This document shows, piece after piece, positions 21,770-34,140 of a stretch of 64,000 bases of DNA. The position numbers were made by a program, and so were the translations under genes. Origin of the DNA: Cunninghamia lanceolata (taxonomy: Eukaryota; Streptophyta; Pinopsida; Cupressales; Cupressaceae); the NCBI GenBank assembly GCA_027924645.1, contig BSBN01001965.1, positions 14,870,001-14,934,000 of the forward strand. Direction: 5' to 3'. Within the stretch, counting starts at the first letter, position 1. Every line of letters begins with the position of its first letter. The notes beneath the pieces were generated by a model. That model ran no database searches. It was given only the letters and a program-made list of their open reading frames with translations, and had not been told where the DNA came from.

Positions 21770-22790
21770 TTCTTTTTCAAACTATAAAGATTGTGCTTAT
21801 TCTCAGCTGGTTGGTCCTTGGTTTATGGGTGATAGGGCGATTTCCTATGGATGTGGTCTCCAGGCTTCATTATGGAGGAGGAAAGCATAGAAAAAAGTCC
21901 TCATATGGGTTAAACTTCCGAGTTTGCCTCAAGAATACTGGGAGGAGGAGATCATGAACGGGATTGCTTTTGTTATTGAACTTCTGAGTTTGCCTCTAGA
22001 ATACTGAGAGGAGGAGATCATGAACGGGATTGCTTTTGTTATTGGTCAGTTTATTGCCCTTGATCTCCTAGCCATATGACTAGGTAAATGTGAGTAACAT
22101 ATTATTTTTGAGGAATCAGTGGTTGTGTGGAAGCTGTCATATGGCTGGTCATTCCACTTCTTGTTGCCAATGTTAATAGGCAGTCACAACAAAAGGCAAA
22201 AAGGAAAGCCCCTTTGGTGCATGGCCTTCCTCAAGATGAAGGGATGCCTATTCAGAACTTGGGTGTTGTGAAGGATGTCTTTAGTGAGCTTTCTTTAAAT
22301 GTTGATTGATGAGTTTAAGGTCTTGGCAACAAGGTGCGAAGCGAGGTGCTTCAAATTGTATCTGCTGGTTGCTCTCCTTGTTTGTGCTAGCTCTCGGTTG
22401 GTGGATCTCTTCTCCTAAGGAGAACAAGATTTCAATTATGAAGATGAAACATTTTTATCAGTTGATCACAAGTGATCTAAATGTCCGAACTAGATTGAAA
22501 CAAGCTCTAGAGTCTCTTTGGAGGATTTCAAAGGGAATGTTTAGTGTTCTCTACAAAATTTTGGCTTCAATCCGCCATGAGTCTTCAAATTCTTGGTTTG
22601 TTTCTTGCTTCTTCCCAGAAGAAGGTGTTTGTGATTATTGTGATCAGAGCCTTAGTTTGGCTTTCTATTGGTCTTTGGTTCATGAAGCAATCTGGTTGTT
22701 ATGCCGCTGCATAATTGTTTTGTTTTTTCCATGGTTGTAAAAGAGTTGGGGCCCTTTCAAAAACCCCATCTTTAGTGTTTATAAAAAAAG
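21770..22790 (+). pseudogene. LINE ORF1-like remnant (DUF4283 plus zinc knuckle) with 3' end
   Basis: Around 21890-22070 the plus strand reads WVKLPSLPQEYWEEEIMNGI and IGQFIALD, matching the plant LINE ORF1 domain DUF4283, whose hallmark is a W-x-R/K-L-P-x-LP-x-E-Y-W block. A CCHC zinc knuckle follows at 22126-22167 (Cys-GS-Cys-HMAG-His-STSC-Cys). The frame then shifts into KAKRKAPLVHGLPQDEGMPI. ORF1 binds element RNA. Further short frames to 22740 are not recognised. No endonuclease or RT follows; the sequence ends in GGGGCCC and an A-run at 22783-22789 that resembles a LINE 3' tail. Most of ORF2 is therefore missing. Moderate confidence on the family, low on the borders. Confidence 0.55.
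21913..22044 (+). repeat. 66-bp tandem duplication inside the DUF4283 block
   Basis: Two near-identical units at 21913 and 21979, each beginning AACTTC-GAGTTTGCCTC. The second has a TGA at the Trp of the E-Y-W motif. The 66-bp period keeps the frame. Confidence 0.9.
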
Positions 22791-25286
22791 AACATCATTC
22801 TCTTGGTGTTGACCTGTGCAACCAAAATTTGGTTGGGGCTGCACCCTTTTCATGGTTCACATGTAGTTAAGGGCCAACATAGGTATTATTGCACATGACT
22901 TTCATTGCAATGTAAATTATAATTTAAATATGATTTAATAGCCTACTTTCTTAATTTGTACACAAAATTGACAATTTATTGAAAATGGCAGAGCAAACAC
23001 ACAGATTAAATCTTTACTACATAGGAATATCAAAACATAAGATATATTATTTTGATGTCATAGGATTGATAAAAGATTACGTTGCTATAGATTTTTAAAG
23101 CCTTACATTCCCATGAACAAACTACCACAACAACTTATGAGAATAACTTCCCAAAAACAAACTATCCTAATTTATTTATAAACCAACATTTATATGTAAA
23201 CTACTAACATTGTTTATTTATTGATAAACTGTAGTCTAAACTATAGACTATATACTATTGATGTAATATAAATCCAACACAATTAAGGTTAGGGCCTTTG
23301 CCTAGTTGAGAACTATATGGGGTGAAATGTTTTTGTTAGCATGGGCTTCTACTTTAAATGATATTTTACATTTTACCCTAATCTGATGGTTCAGAAACAT
23401 GCTTTTTTCCATGACAATTGAAAAATTAAAATGTATATTCTAGAATGTTAAGCCTTAAAAAGAGGATTTGGTGTAATTCTTGTGTAATTCTTATACCAAA
23501 GGAAGTTTTAGTCTTTACAATATCTCATTTGACTAGAAATCCCATTTGATCATGTTAAATTGTAGTCAAGTATTTCATGACTCAAGCTTCATAATTCATG
23601 TACACATGGACATGTCGATAGAATTTTTACTAGTCACACATTGTAGCAGAAGAGGTAAGGATGAAGAGTTTGCATCCTCATTTATAGAGGGATTACTACA
23701 ATGCATATGATAATATGTATTTTTATACCTTTCACTAGAATTGAAATTCTATCCCCATGTTATATCATAAAGATGTTCATTGCCTAAAACTTTTACTAGC
23801 TATAACCCTCTCTTAGTGTTACAATTCTATTCACATACAATTGTATTATATTCTCCACACACTCTATGAAGTTGCTCATCAACCACATAATACTAATTTC
23901 AATAAGGGTAAATTACAATCATAGGAAACAAGACCTTTGTTTCAATAATTCTGATGTTAAACAAATATAACTATTGAAACATCAATTATGATGGAAGGAA
24001 AAATAAAATTATGTATGTAATTTTTCCAATTAGTTTTTGAACTCTTCTTCAAAGCAATATTGCTTAGATCTTAGAGATATGATCTCCATAGTTAAACTAT
24101 CATATTTAGTTACCAATTTTTCACACTCAGTCTACACATGACAACTAAATTAGATAGATGCAAGCTTGAAATATAGAGGACCAAGATAAACAAGCTATCC
24201 TCAAATTTAGATATTCAATCATAATAAACAAGATATTTTGAAATGCCATTGGATGATGACTTGAATTTAAGAATCTCTTCTAAGTCAAAGTTGTTCTAAA
24301 CTTGATGGTGTACCCCCCTATGTATATAATAGATGGCGAGATGATTATTTCATGTATACATAGGTTTCAAGATTATAACATCGAAAACTACTTTTTCACA
24401 ATATATTTTAGGCTCACTTTAGCATCCATTCTGTTAACATGATTTAATGATCATTTTAGCCTAGCCTTAGGCTTTTCCATCACTAAATTTCTAATTTTCT
24501 TTATTGGATTCTAATTCTTCTCGTTGTCCTAGGAACACCTGCTAAATTTTGAGTGATTTTTTGAGGACACTTCCATGATGCATAGACATTCATGCGAAGT
24601 GCTAGAGTTCCATGAGTTTCCAAAAAATTAAAACATTGCTTCTCACTGAGCTACCTTCTATCAGCTACTATAACACCTATCTATTAGAAAAATACCATTA
24701 ACCATTCAAATATGATCCTTTAGCTTCCAAGGAATCCATTTGAAAATGTATCTTTGATTATCATCTTTTGCAAGCACAAGAGCAGCATATTTGGATCTCT
24801 TCTCTCTACTTTGCTTGGTTGCACACTCTAGTTTTGAGAATTTTTGAAGTTGCACACTACCAAAATTTTCCTAGGTAATTACATGCTATTTCTACATCAT
24901 GTTGGTAATCATCTTTGAATGAGTTTTCTTTTTGTTTGAACAAAGTATTAACAATATTAAATCTTCCATTTTTATTTGTAAATCTCTTGGTGTTCATCAC
25001 CACCCATTTCATCATACACACACTAGGGTATTCTAATGCTTATAGATTTATTTTATTTTCACTACTCTTAATTCCTAGTTGCGCATAGGATAGGACCACA
25101 CACTATTTTTTCAATCTCTTTATTATTAGCTATTAGTGAAGTCAAAAGACAAATATGGGGGCTCGACTACTCTTGGCAAGCAACCAAATAGCCTATAACA
25201 TTTTTGTTGTCCTCAACTATAGTTCTTTAGGAGAGTATTGTTGTCAATCAAGATTGCACCACTAGCCAAGTCAAGCTTGATTATCA
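22791..25286. other. 2.5 kb without recognisable genes
   Basis: AT-rich, non-coding on both strands. Nothing beyond chance frames was seen. Confidence 0.4.
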
Positions 25287-26703
25287 TGTTGAAACATGGA
25301 TACCCTCCTAGATGTGGGTGATCTATTTTGAGAGGAATCTCCAGAGTGAGTTGGTTCTCCTTATGAATTTTTCCTAATCTAATGACTTGCAGGGGAAAAG
25401 GGATAGAAGGATATGCTAAAATAAATGAATTCTAATTAACCTTTTAGATTGTACCTCCTAATAGATATTACTCACAAATGGATTATTAAACTTTGGCCTT
25501 CACAACACTCTGATCATTTAACTCATAAATATTACACATGAAGGTCCGGTAGAAGACAACATGCAACCTGAATTAAACAAAGACTTTGCAAAAATATCAC
25601 AAGCTAAGACAAAGCAAAGGATAAATATTCATCACAATGTGATATCAGATTAACATGCAAATGATTGAACAAAATGTGAAGGAAAGTTGCTGCTCAATAA
25701 CTGAAGAAATAATGAGTACATGAAATGAATACAACACTCTGAGTGTGAGATGAAGACTTTGATCTTGAACTATGATCTCTATGCTACTCTTAACTGTAAA
25801 ACTCTAACTAGAACTGCTGAAAAAGAAGTGTATCTCTAACATATACCATGTGAAAGCAATCTCTCCCTGAAAGCTGGAAAAAGCCCCTAAAAATAGACCT
25901 CCATGTCCATTTTCGAGCTCCTCAGAAAAGCACAAATAAAAGCAATAAAAAAGAGTCCAAACTATCAAAACATGATGCCAAAAGATCCCCTCATGTGACC
26001 CCACCACAAATTTTCTTTATTCTGCCCATGAGATCTCAAATTTTGTCTTTATCTACCTCCAAATAAAACAAATCAAGAAAGGAATATTTGATTTGTCTTA
26101 TTAGCACTAACTGCCTAAAACTAGTTTAAGTTTTAAAGCAATTTATAAATGATTGCTTTAAAACTAACTTTACAACACTTGGAAGTTTTAATCTACCTCC
26201 TATTCGATTTGATTTCTTGCAAAAACAAAAATCTCCATGGCTCATAATTTTGCCAACTGTAATTGCAATGTTTGATTTTTCCATAAAAAATCATAAAAAA
26301 TAATTATGAGATCATATGATATTTGCAAAAAATAAAGAGCCCTAATGGCTTATCTCCATATGACTTGGCAATCTATGTGGCATGTGGACTTCAATCATAG
26401 CAAAAAAGAAAGGTTTTGCATAACACTCCTAAGGCATGAAATTCATTCCATCTCCAAGGGCTAAGACATAAGATATATCACAAGTTGACCTAAGTAGTTT
26501 TAAGGCATTGAATATTTTAAGGGAGCCATAGACTCGACCTCACTTGATGCCATGAAACCTAGGAAGCATTGTTATTGTGACTTAATACCATGAAGGTATT
26601 AATCTGAGCCACAAAAAAGAATTGAATGTGACAAAAATGCCAACATTCGATTAGGGTAAAAAGAAATCTTAAGAACAAAACCAAACGTTTCCCTACTTTT
26701 TCA
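25287..26703. repeat. Probable solo LTR related to the gypsy LTR at 52186
   Basis: From TGTTGA at 25287 the sequence aligns with the LTR that starts TGTTGA at 52186. Landmarks are ACATGGA, TGTGGGTGA, ATCTCCAGAG-GGGTTGGTT and CCTAATCTAA, then a region with AAGCAATTTATA around 26125 that matches 52918. Flanking sequence left of both starts is unrelated, which supports 25287 as a true edge. A TATCA precedes the element (25282-25286) and recurs after a CA at 26704-26708, a possible target duplication, but the right edge is weakly supported. No internal genes adjoin it. Confidence 0.5.
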
Positions 26704-29289
26704 TATCATTTGCAAAACACATCTTTTGGTAACAAGGGCTTTGTGGTTGACAATGGAACCCTTAGGATTTCAAGCTTGAAAACTAGATTCTCTGGTATTT
26801 GCTAGGCTCAACCTCCATGAATCTCTACAAAAAAGAAGGTCAAAAGGTTTTTTGATGTAGATGTGACTCTTTTCCTTCATTTCCTTTCATTCTATGATGT
26901 GAAAAATGACTTTCATAGCCACGACCTGTGTGTTATCATTGATGGTTTTGTTTACATTTTTCTCTTTGTCACTTCTTCTATATATTGGCCACCATGGTTG
27001 TATTTTTGAGAAGGAAATGAAACAAAAGGAAAGCCTTGGCTCTGCACCATTTGCATTGTCTCCAAACAAGGTAAGACTGTTTATCTATCTCTATATCTTT
27101 CATTCTTTCAAGGCATTGTAGCTCCTGAGGGTTAAAGACCCACAGCCATATGTTCTTTATCTTGATGTAGCCATATTTGTCATTTTCCCTTTATATTTGT
27201 ATTTGGTTAAAAAAAAACCTTAGATGGGGTTCAAATAAAGATTCATTTCTCACTTTGTATTACCATTAACCAGTCAAAGCTCAGAACTGTGAGACATTTT
27301 TTGCATTCTCTGAATTTCCTTTGTTGAAACATCGAAACCCACAGCTATACCTTTACATTTCTTCACAAAATGAAATGGGTTTTCAAATTCTTGAGGGAAA
27401 AGTGTATCTTTGGTAGCAGTTGTAGCTATATACTTCTACATAGTCTTTGTTTTTCTATAGCTCGAAACTACTCATGATACTCCATATCTACATAGAACCA
27501 TTGTATATTGCTCTTGTTTCTCCTATATATGATGCTCATAGAGGTTGCAGCTGGTATTATTTTTCTCTAAACACTACGGTTGAAGGTTTGAAACCCTTGG
27601 CATACTATCTCTTGAGTTCACACTATATTCTGTACCTAATCTGTGTTCATTCCTCTTTAAAGAAAGGCCACAGCTTGTAGACATTTGTGTTCGACATGCT
27701 TGAAATATTCCTTCTGTATTTGCATACATGATCTCTAATTTGAAAAAGGGGTTTGTAAAAATGGTTTTAAAAACTCATAGAAGATTACCCTTTTCAATGG
27801 CCGTAGGTTGTAGCTAAACATATATACCAAATTCTTCTTCATGGGGTCGTGGCATCTTCTTTTATAGCACTCTAAGCTTCTCCTTATGATACATATTTGT
27901 TTCAGTGGCCATTTGGTGCCGTGACTGGCAAACAACACCTTTGTATTTACCTTATCATTTCATTTCTCTGTAGATGTTTTTTTGTGTTCCAATGGCTAAG
28001 TAATGCATTTGGGGTCTCCACTTAGTGTGTTCTTTGTACATGATGTCCTCACATAATATGTCATATGCACCTTCTCTCAGTCATTACCTTGACTGCATGC
28101 TTTCTTTAAATAAAAATGACAAAACATGGTAGATGATATTTGATATGATAGTCCATTTCACCATAGCTCTATGATCGCTTTACATTATTGTTGTATTCCT
28201 TTAAAACAAACTCAGATTTGTTCACTGCTCCTGTAGATGCACTCTATTCTGATGCATTTGAGATCTATCATTTTAATGGCAATTACTCTCTTCCTATAGC
28301 ATACATTTGATATTCATGACAGTTATACTGGTTTACTGTCCCTTCTTGAGTCATTGTATCTTCTGAAGATATCACCATTTGATATGCACATACCTGATAA
28401 AACACACTTTGATGTTGATTTAGTGCACTATTCCTTTCATTCACCACATATAATGTGGAATCTCGCATTGGTTGTTCATATAGAAACATATGATGTCCTG
28501 TAGATGTTTATGGACACTTACATACTCTTGTCACTATAGCATATCATGATTGGCATAGAGGCATATACATATCTTGATATGATCACAAGATGGAAAAGAT
28601 ACAATCTGTCAGAGTGTCTTCTTGTGGATCCATTTAGCATTTATCACTTGATCCAACACCCTCTTGTGGATGAACACGAGGATCAACTACTTCATACTTT
28701 GGTTGTTCTATTTAACTTTCTCCTGTAGCACTGTCTGCTAGAATTTATATTTGTCTCTCCATGATATAAGGTCCGCTCATGCTTTAAAAAATATGATAGT
28801 TCCATATGATGAATGTATCTCATTTCAACATAAAGATGACATGGCAGCTTAAGTTGTTCATTGATGGCTATCCATCTGCACTCTTTAGTTTATTCAAATC
28901 ATGCATAAAAATGATATTTATTTCTGATTTTATGTTATGACCAAGACAGTCCTGAATAATTGCATGATATTATCCATTGGCAACCATTGACATTCAAATG
29001 ATGGAAATGTACTTGATGTTCTTAATTTCTCTTATGTATACCATGAAAGATATAAAAAATGAAATACCTGTGAATGTCATTTTCTAATGACAGCTGAAGC
29101 AATGATGACAATTGTTTTGTGTATTAAATGCTTTCCCTTTTATAGTCCAGTCATGTTGATGGTTTCACTTCATTTCTTGAACTGTAATCATGAATATGTC
29201 CTGAACTAGACACCAATGCATATGACTGCTTTCTACTCCTTTAGTTTGTCATGTAATTAAGGCAATGTGAATAATGATCCTTTCTTTTT
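26704..29289. other. 2.6 kb without recognisable genes
   Basis: AT-rich sequence with scattered short frames only. Some CTATAGCA and TGTAGATG-like words recur, but no regular repeat unit could be established. Confidence 0.35.
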
Positions 29290-29385
29290 CCATTCATCCC
29301 TTTTAAGATTAAGGGGAAGTAGCATGCTAGGCTCAACCCTTGTGGGAGCCCACTTGAGACCACATGTTGATATGTCTTCAATCAG
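29290..29385. repeat. Short LTR fragment related to 53195-53275
   Basis: About 75 bp centred on GCATGCTAGGCTCAACCCTT and GTGGGAGCCCA closely match 53205-53260, part of the upstream LTR of the second gypsy element. Only this piece is shared. Confidence 0.5.
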
Positions 29386-29579
29386 CTACATGACTTATCC
29401 TATACCTGTACATGAAACAAATAGATTAAAATATTTACAATGAAGTTCCATGATTGCTTCTTCCTCAATTCTTCTTGCATGTCGATGATGTTTATTGATC
29501 AGTGCATTATGAACAAAGTGTTATGCCTCTTATGATAGGATGTAGAGATCTCATAATCAGAGCTCTAACAAGACCTTCC

Positions 29580-30793
29580 TGTTGGTCTCCTACAATGATT
29601 TAACAAATGAGCTCATAAAGTTGTAAGTCAGAGATTGGACATCTAACTTGAATAGCTGTCTTAATCACTATGGAGATGCATTTCACTTCTCAACCCAGGG
29701 ACATGAACTTGAAATGGGTCAGCACGATATGTGCACTAAGAACTTCCAAAGTAGCCACGTTCACTCTATAGCTAAGAAAGACATAATGCTGAAGATAAAC
29801 TGCTAGGAAAGAAATAACATGAATGTTGAAAATCAACCAAAAGCTATTCTAAGCTCAAGTACATAACAAAAAATAAAAGTCTAGGCAAACAAACAGAAAA
29901 CTACTCTGTCTGCTTTGGCTGTAGGAGCAAACACAGAATAGAATTCTAGTGGCTGCAAGAACATTTAATGCTAGATTTAACTAACTGCTTAACAGAAAAT
30001 GCAACTAAACCTAAAGGATGGAATGCTCACCAAGTGGGCCCTCTTGGATGACTATTCCCTAAGACAAATGTAAACTCAGAAATGCAAAATTATAACTTCA
30101 TTTTATTCATTGGAAAACATGAGTACAAATGAACATCATAATTGTATTACTGAAAACTAGATAAAGCAAATACAATCTCTGATTAATCAACCCCTTAGAA
30201 GGAGCATTAGAGTCTTATTTATAGAAGTAAAACTACAAAACTAACTACCTAGCAAGGCGGTTAACTCCAACAGAATAGGAGGATGCCACTTTAGGGAAAG
30301 CATAGAAAGTGGACAGGAGGTTACACATGCGTGGAATCTGGTCAAGAAGTTGCTTCAATGCAGATCTAGCACAACAATAACTCCAAAATTTCCTCAACAA
30401 GTAATTAAAACTAGTTACAATGCTGTTATCTTCTCTCTATTTGACATTTGAATGATCATCATGTTTGACTTTTATGGCGAGTAACCAAACAGAAGATTCT
30501 TCCTTGACTTTATGGCTGCTGATTATATCTGCATAACAATATTAGTACACACAATAATTGCACATTTGTAACTACCTTAGAGTAACATTCATTATCCATA
30601 TGTAAAATTAACATAGATAGTTCATATAGCATGTCATTGTCATAAAAGATTATAAGAAATAACCTATGCCCAACATCTTATAGTTTTGAGGAAATGAAAT
30701 AAAAAGATCAGGATCAAAGTACCAAAGTCCAAGATAACTACAACAAGTGGATAATAAAGTTTAACAAAATTGAGTCATAAACTAGACTCATCA
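29580..30793 (-). repeat. LTR A (3' LTR of copy 1)
   Basis: Plus-strand edges are TGTTGGTCTCC and GACTCATCA. It aligns over its whole length with LTR B; by eye roughly nine bases in ten agree. The interior side is a purine-rich tract on the minus strand (TTGGGAAG), as expected for a 3' LTR. Confidence 0.88.
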
Positions 30794-31211
30794 CTTCCCA
30801 ATTTTTTGTAGGTTCATGTCAAGATCGGGAGTAGGAATAGAAGACAACTTCGAAGATTGAAGTCCTCAAAGGCAATGATGGCTATGACCTTCTCTTTTCT
30901 TGTCATTAGATGCATAGCATTTTCTTTATATCTGCATATGTTCAGCTATATCCACGGCTTGTGTGGGACATTTGATATGTCATTTTTTCTTTGAAAGCAA
31001 TGCTTATCCTTTTATGTATTTCAATTGTAATGGTGAATGAAATACTTATCTCCTGTGAATGTTCTGCATTGCAATGAATGATCTGAAATCTTTTATTTTC
31101 TTGAACAACACAATTGAACTGCAACTAACACCAAAACACAATAACTATGCAAATAACTCATAATAGAAGAATGTTAACCTTTACCCTAAAAATGAACTTG
31201 TCACATCAACT
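30794..31211 (-). other. 3' untranslated region of copy 1, with an opposite-strand short frame
   Basis: Non-coding sequence between the integrase tail and LTR A. The plus strand has a T-rich run ending in TAG and then a frame resembling the 37299-37523 frame of copy 2, here with a stop. The minus strand starts with a purine-rich tract next to the LTR. Confidence 0.6.
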
Positions 31212-31547
31212 CTAACAATTTTTGAGCTGTGGTGAAAAAATGGTAACATTTCTTGCGAATTCTTCTCTATGCTTGCCTTGAGCTGGGATAGGCAGCACCT
31301 CTCCACTTAACTTGGATAGCTGAAATGCATTATTTTCTTTGCACTCTATGATAACATAAGACCCATCCCAAATTGCATCGAACTTGGAATACTTTCTAGG
31401 TGTGCTTCTCAGTTCATTCCATTTGAACACGAAATCATCAACAATGAAGCTCCTTGGTCGTTCCTTCTTTTCAAATGGATGCTTCATTTGAGCTTGATGT
31501 CTATCAAACTTCTTCAAGGCCTCTTTCCTAATTTCTTCTAACTCCAT
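31212..31547 (-). pseudogene. Integrase C-terminal part of copy 1, fused by deletion
   Basis: The frame reads MELEEIRKEALKKFDRHQAQ, then RPRSFIVDDFVFKWNELRS, FDAIWDGSYVIIECKENNAF and QLSKLSGEVLPIP, the end of a gypsy integrase (DNA-binding tail). It ends with REEFARNVTIFSPQLKNC, unlike interior 3, which continues GIHLKHCL. The difference comes from a deletion of about 300 bp that interiors 2 and 3 do not have. The zinc finger and catalytic core of integrase are absent: the RNase H side ends at NVMRL and joins directly to this tail. Confidence 0.85.
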
Positions 31548-31550
31548 AAG

Positions 31551-31943
31551 CTAAGATAGCCTCATGACATTGTCTGGTCCAGTGTAGAACAAACATTGAG
31601 CAATGCATGAAAAAGGAAAAGACTTTTCAATGAGTACCCTTCTCTCCTTAAGAGAGAAGTGAGGAGGGACTATTCCTGTGACCAGATAATTGGCTATGTT
31701 AGCATACCAGGGTGTTTGCACATTGAGTGAAAACAAATGTTCATTAGGAAAATAATCATCAATGACTTGGTTATCCTCTGATGTAGTAAGTCTTGAAAGA
31801 AAGTCTACAACCACATTGGCCTTCCCTGGCTTATCCACAATAGTGATGTCAAATTCCTGCATTAGCAACACCCATCTTGCTAATCGACCTGATATTAGAG
31901 GTTTGTTTATAAGATACCTAATGGCTGCATGATTTGTGTGCAC
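31551..31943 (-). pseudogene. RNase H end and pre-integrase region of copy 1
   Basis: It begins with HTNHAAIRYLINKPLISGRL, ARWVLLMQEFDITIVDKPG and ANVVVDFLSRL, the gypsy RNase H C-terminus. Then comes a spacer with PWYANIANYLVTGIVPP and CLFYTGPDNVMRL, which normally leads into the integrase zinc finger. A small gap with stops (31944-32026) separates it from RT, where the TEKEM motif is still seen. The same frame continues into the integrase tail after one stop. Confidence 0.85.
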
Positions 31944-32026
31944 AAAGATTTGATAGCCTATTATGTAGTGCCTGAATTTGTTGAATGCATTTCCTTCTCT
32001 GTTATTGTATAGTTGAACTTAGAACC

Positions 32027-33319
32027 CTATAAGTTTTTGCTAACAAAATAAATAGTATGCTCAATGACTCCTTCTTTATAGCGTAACATTGCTCCTTTGG
32101 CATAATATGATGCATTAGTATGAATGTAGAAAGGAAGTTCCCAATTGGGCCCTTTAAGTATAGGAGCATGGGTTAATGCTACCTTCAAATCCAAAAATGC
32201 TTTGTTACAGTCTTCATTACACTGAAATTTAGCATCCTTTGTGAGAATAGTATATAATGGCAATGCCATTTTTCTAAAATCTTTGATGGAACATCTATAG
32301 TACCCTGCATGACCCAAGAAGCTTTTGACATCTTTTTGCTTTGCAAGAATGGGAAGATTGATTATGACTTCAATCTTTGTTGGGTTTACCTGGATTCCTT
32401 TTGGAGAAATATAGTGGCCAAGTACTACTCCTTCCTGCATCATCATGAAGCAATTTTCACTATTCAAGGATAGATTGTGGTCTTCACATCTTTCCAACAC
32501 CTTCCCTAAGTTTTCTAATGCCTCTTCAAAAGTAGCACCATAAGTAGTGAAAGCATCCGTATATATTTCCATACAATCATGTGAGATATCTGAAAATATG
32601 TGAATGACTGCCCTTTGGAAAGTTGTAGGTGCATTGCATAAGCCAAATGGGAATACTGAGTAGGCATATGTCCCCCAAGGATAGGTAAATGTTGTTTTCT
32701 CTTGATCTTCAGGTGCAATCTGAATCTGATTGTAACCTCTGAACCCATCCAAAAAGGAAAAGTATTGCTTTCCTGCAAGTGAGTCCAATACTTGGTTTAT
32801 GAAAGGAAGGGGGAAATGATCATTTTTGGTGGCAGAGTTTAATTCTCTATAATCAATACAGACTCTCCATTTCCATCCCTTTTTGGGCACAAGAACCAAA
32901 GGAGACACCCACTGGCTATCTGAGATTGGGTATATAAATCCTACATCTAATAGCTTCTGCAATTCCTCTTTGACAATTTCTCTTAGTGCAGGGTTGATTC
33001 TCCTTTGTGGTAGTCTTACTGGTGTACAATATTCTTTTATGTAAATCCTATGGGTGTATAATGTAGGATCTAGTCCTTTCATGTCTAGACAATCCCATGC
33101 AAATGCATTCTTATGTTTCTTTAAGAAATTTATCAAAGACAACTGTTGTGCTTGAGTCAAGTTACTGTTAAGATTTAGATATCTTTCTTCTGAAATTTCC
33201 ACTTGAGTTGTTAAGTCTACCATAGTTACTTCATTAATGCTTGTTACCTTAATTTCTTGTGGAAGCAATGTATGTAACATACCTGATGTTGTAGGAAAAA
33301 TAGGAATAAGTATCTTCAC
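32027..33319 (-). pseudogene. Gypsy RT of copy 1, 430 open codons with altered active site
   Basis: This is the longest open frame in the window. It reads NAFAWDCLDMKGLDPTLYTH, the QRRINPALREIVKEELQKLL region, GWKWRVCIDYRELNSATKND, DGFRGYNQIQIAPEDQEKTT, FPFGLCNAPTTFQRAV, and then MEIYTDAFTTYG where a gypsy RT has Y-x-D-D. Thus the second catalytic Asp is Ala (GAT then GCT at about 32556-32561). Later come GVVLGHYISPKGI, KSFLGHAGYYRCSIKDF and the start of RNase H (WELPFYIHTNASYYAKGAML), in which the usual first catalytic Asp reads as Asn. The protein would be expected to lack polymerase activity. It is in a different frame from gag-protease. Confidence 0.92.
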
Positions 33320-34140
33320 TAGATCAATAGAATGATGCTTCCTCTACTTCACAATGATTTTGAATTATGTTAGACAACACCTCCTCCTCTCCTTGAAGTT
33401 GTAGGAAAGAACTTCTACCTAACATCATAAGATGCTCCACAGAATTAGCTTCCTCTTCCTCTTCACCAACATGAGGCCAAACAAGATTATCCATATCATG
33501 AGATGGTTGTGTAGGTGGGTAAAGAACAAGTGTTTTAGTGCTTCTCCCATTAGAGATGGTCATGTCTCCTGACCGGCATCCAATATAAGCATCTATTGTG
33601 GCTAACCACGACCTTCCCAAAATGATGGGGTATCCTTCCAATGTAGCTTTAGGAGAAAACATCATGAAATCAGCTAGATATTCCCATGAGTCCAGGGATA
33701 CCACAAGGTTCTCGACTATCCCATCAGGTTTAACAGTAGAACTATCAGCAAGCTGCAGGACAGTAGGAGTAGGTTGCATGGTTGCAACATTCAGTTGCTA
33801 TAGGATATCCTTGATCATTACATTTATGACTGCTCCAAGATCAATAAGAGCATTTTTGATTTTGATCCCATTTATAACAACTCCTACCATAGGACTTCCT
33901 AGATCATTATATTTGGGAACAATCACTTTCCCAAGCATGATGTCAGCCAACTATCCCACCACATGAAACATAGTGGGGTCTTTCCTTTTTCTTCCTGGCT
34001 TCTTAAGGCATGCTTCTTTGATTGCTTTGCCATATATAGGAACATCTTTTATGGCTTGAAATAGTGGGATCTTGACACATACATGTTTCAACTACTCTAG
34101 AATGTCAAAGGTGGGTTTCTCTTCTTCTACCTTTTGTTTC
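33320..34140 (-). pseudogene. Gypsy aspartic protease of copy 1
   Basis: The active-site block near 33825-33850 reads NALIDLGAVINVM, close to the DLGAS-I-N of Athila-type proteases. It is preceded by VPKYNDLGSPMVGVVING and followed by the open stretch 33324-33779 with LQLADSSTVKPDGIVENLVV, DFMMFSPK, YPIILGRSWLATIDAYIGCR and GDMTISNG, the conserved protease body. Stops at 33780-33830 and elsewhere interrupt it. It is in the same frame as gag, so the two were one polyprotein. It would cleave Gag-Pol. Confidence 0.85.

Noticed and set aside
33598..33966. 122-codon plus-strand frame opposite the protease
   Set aside because: Antisense shadow of a conserved minus-strand protease; no motif of its own.
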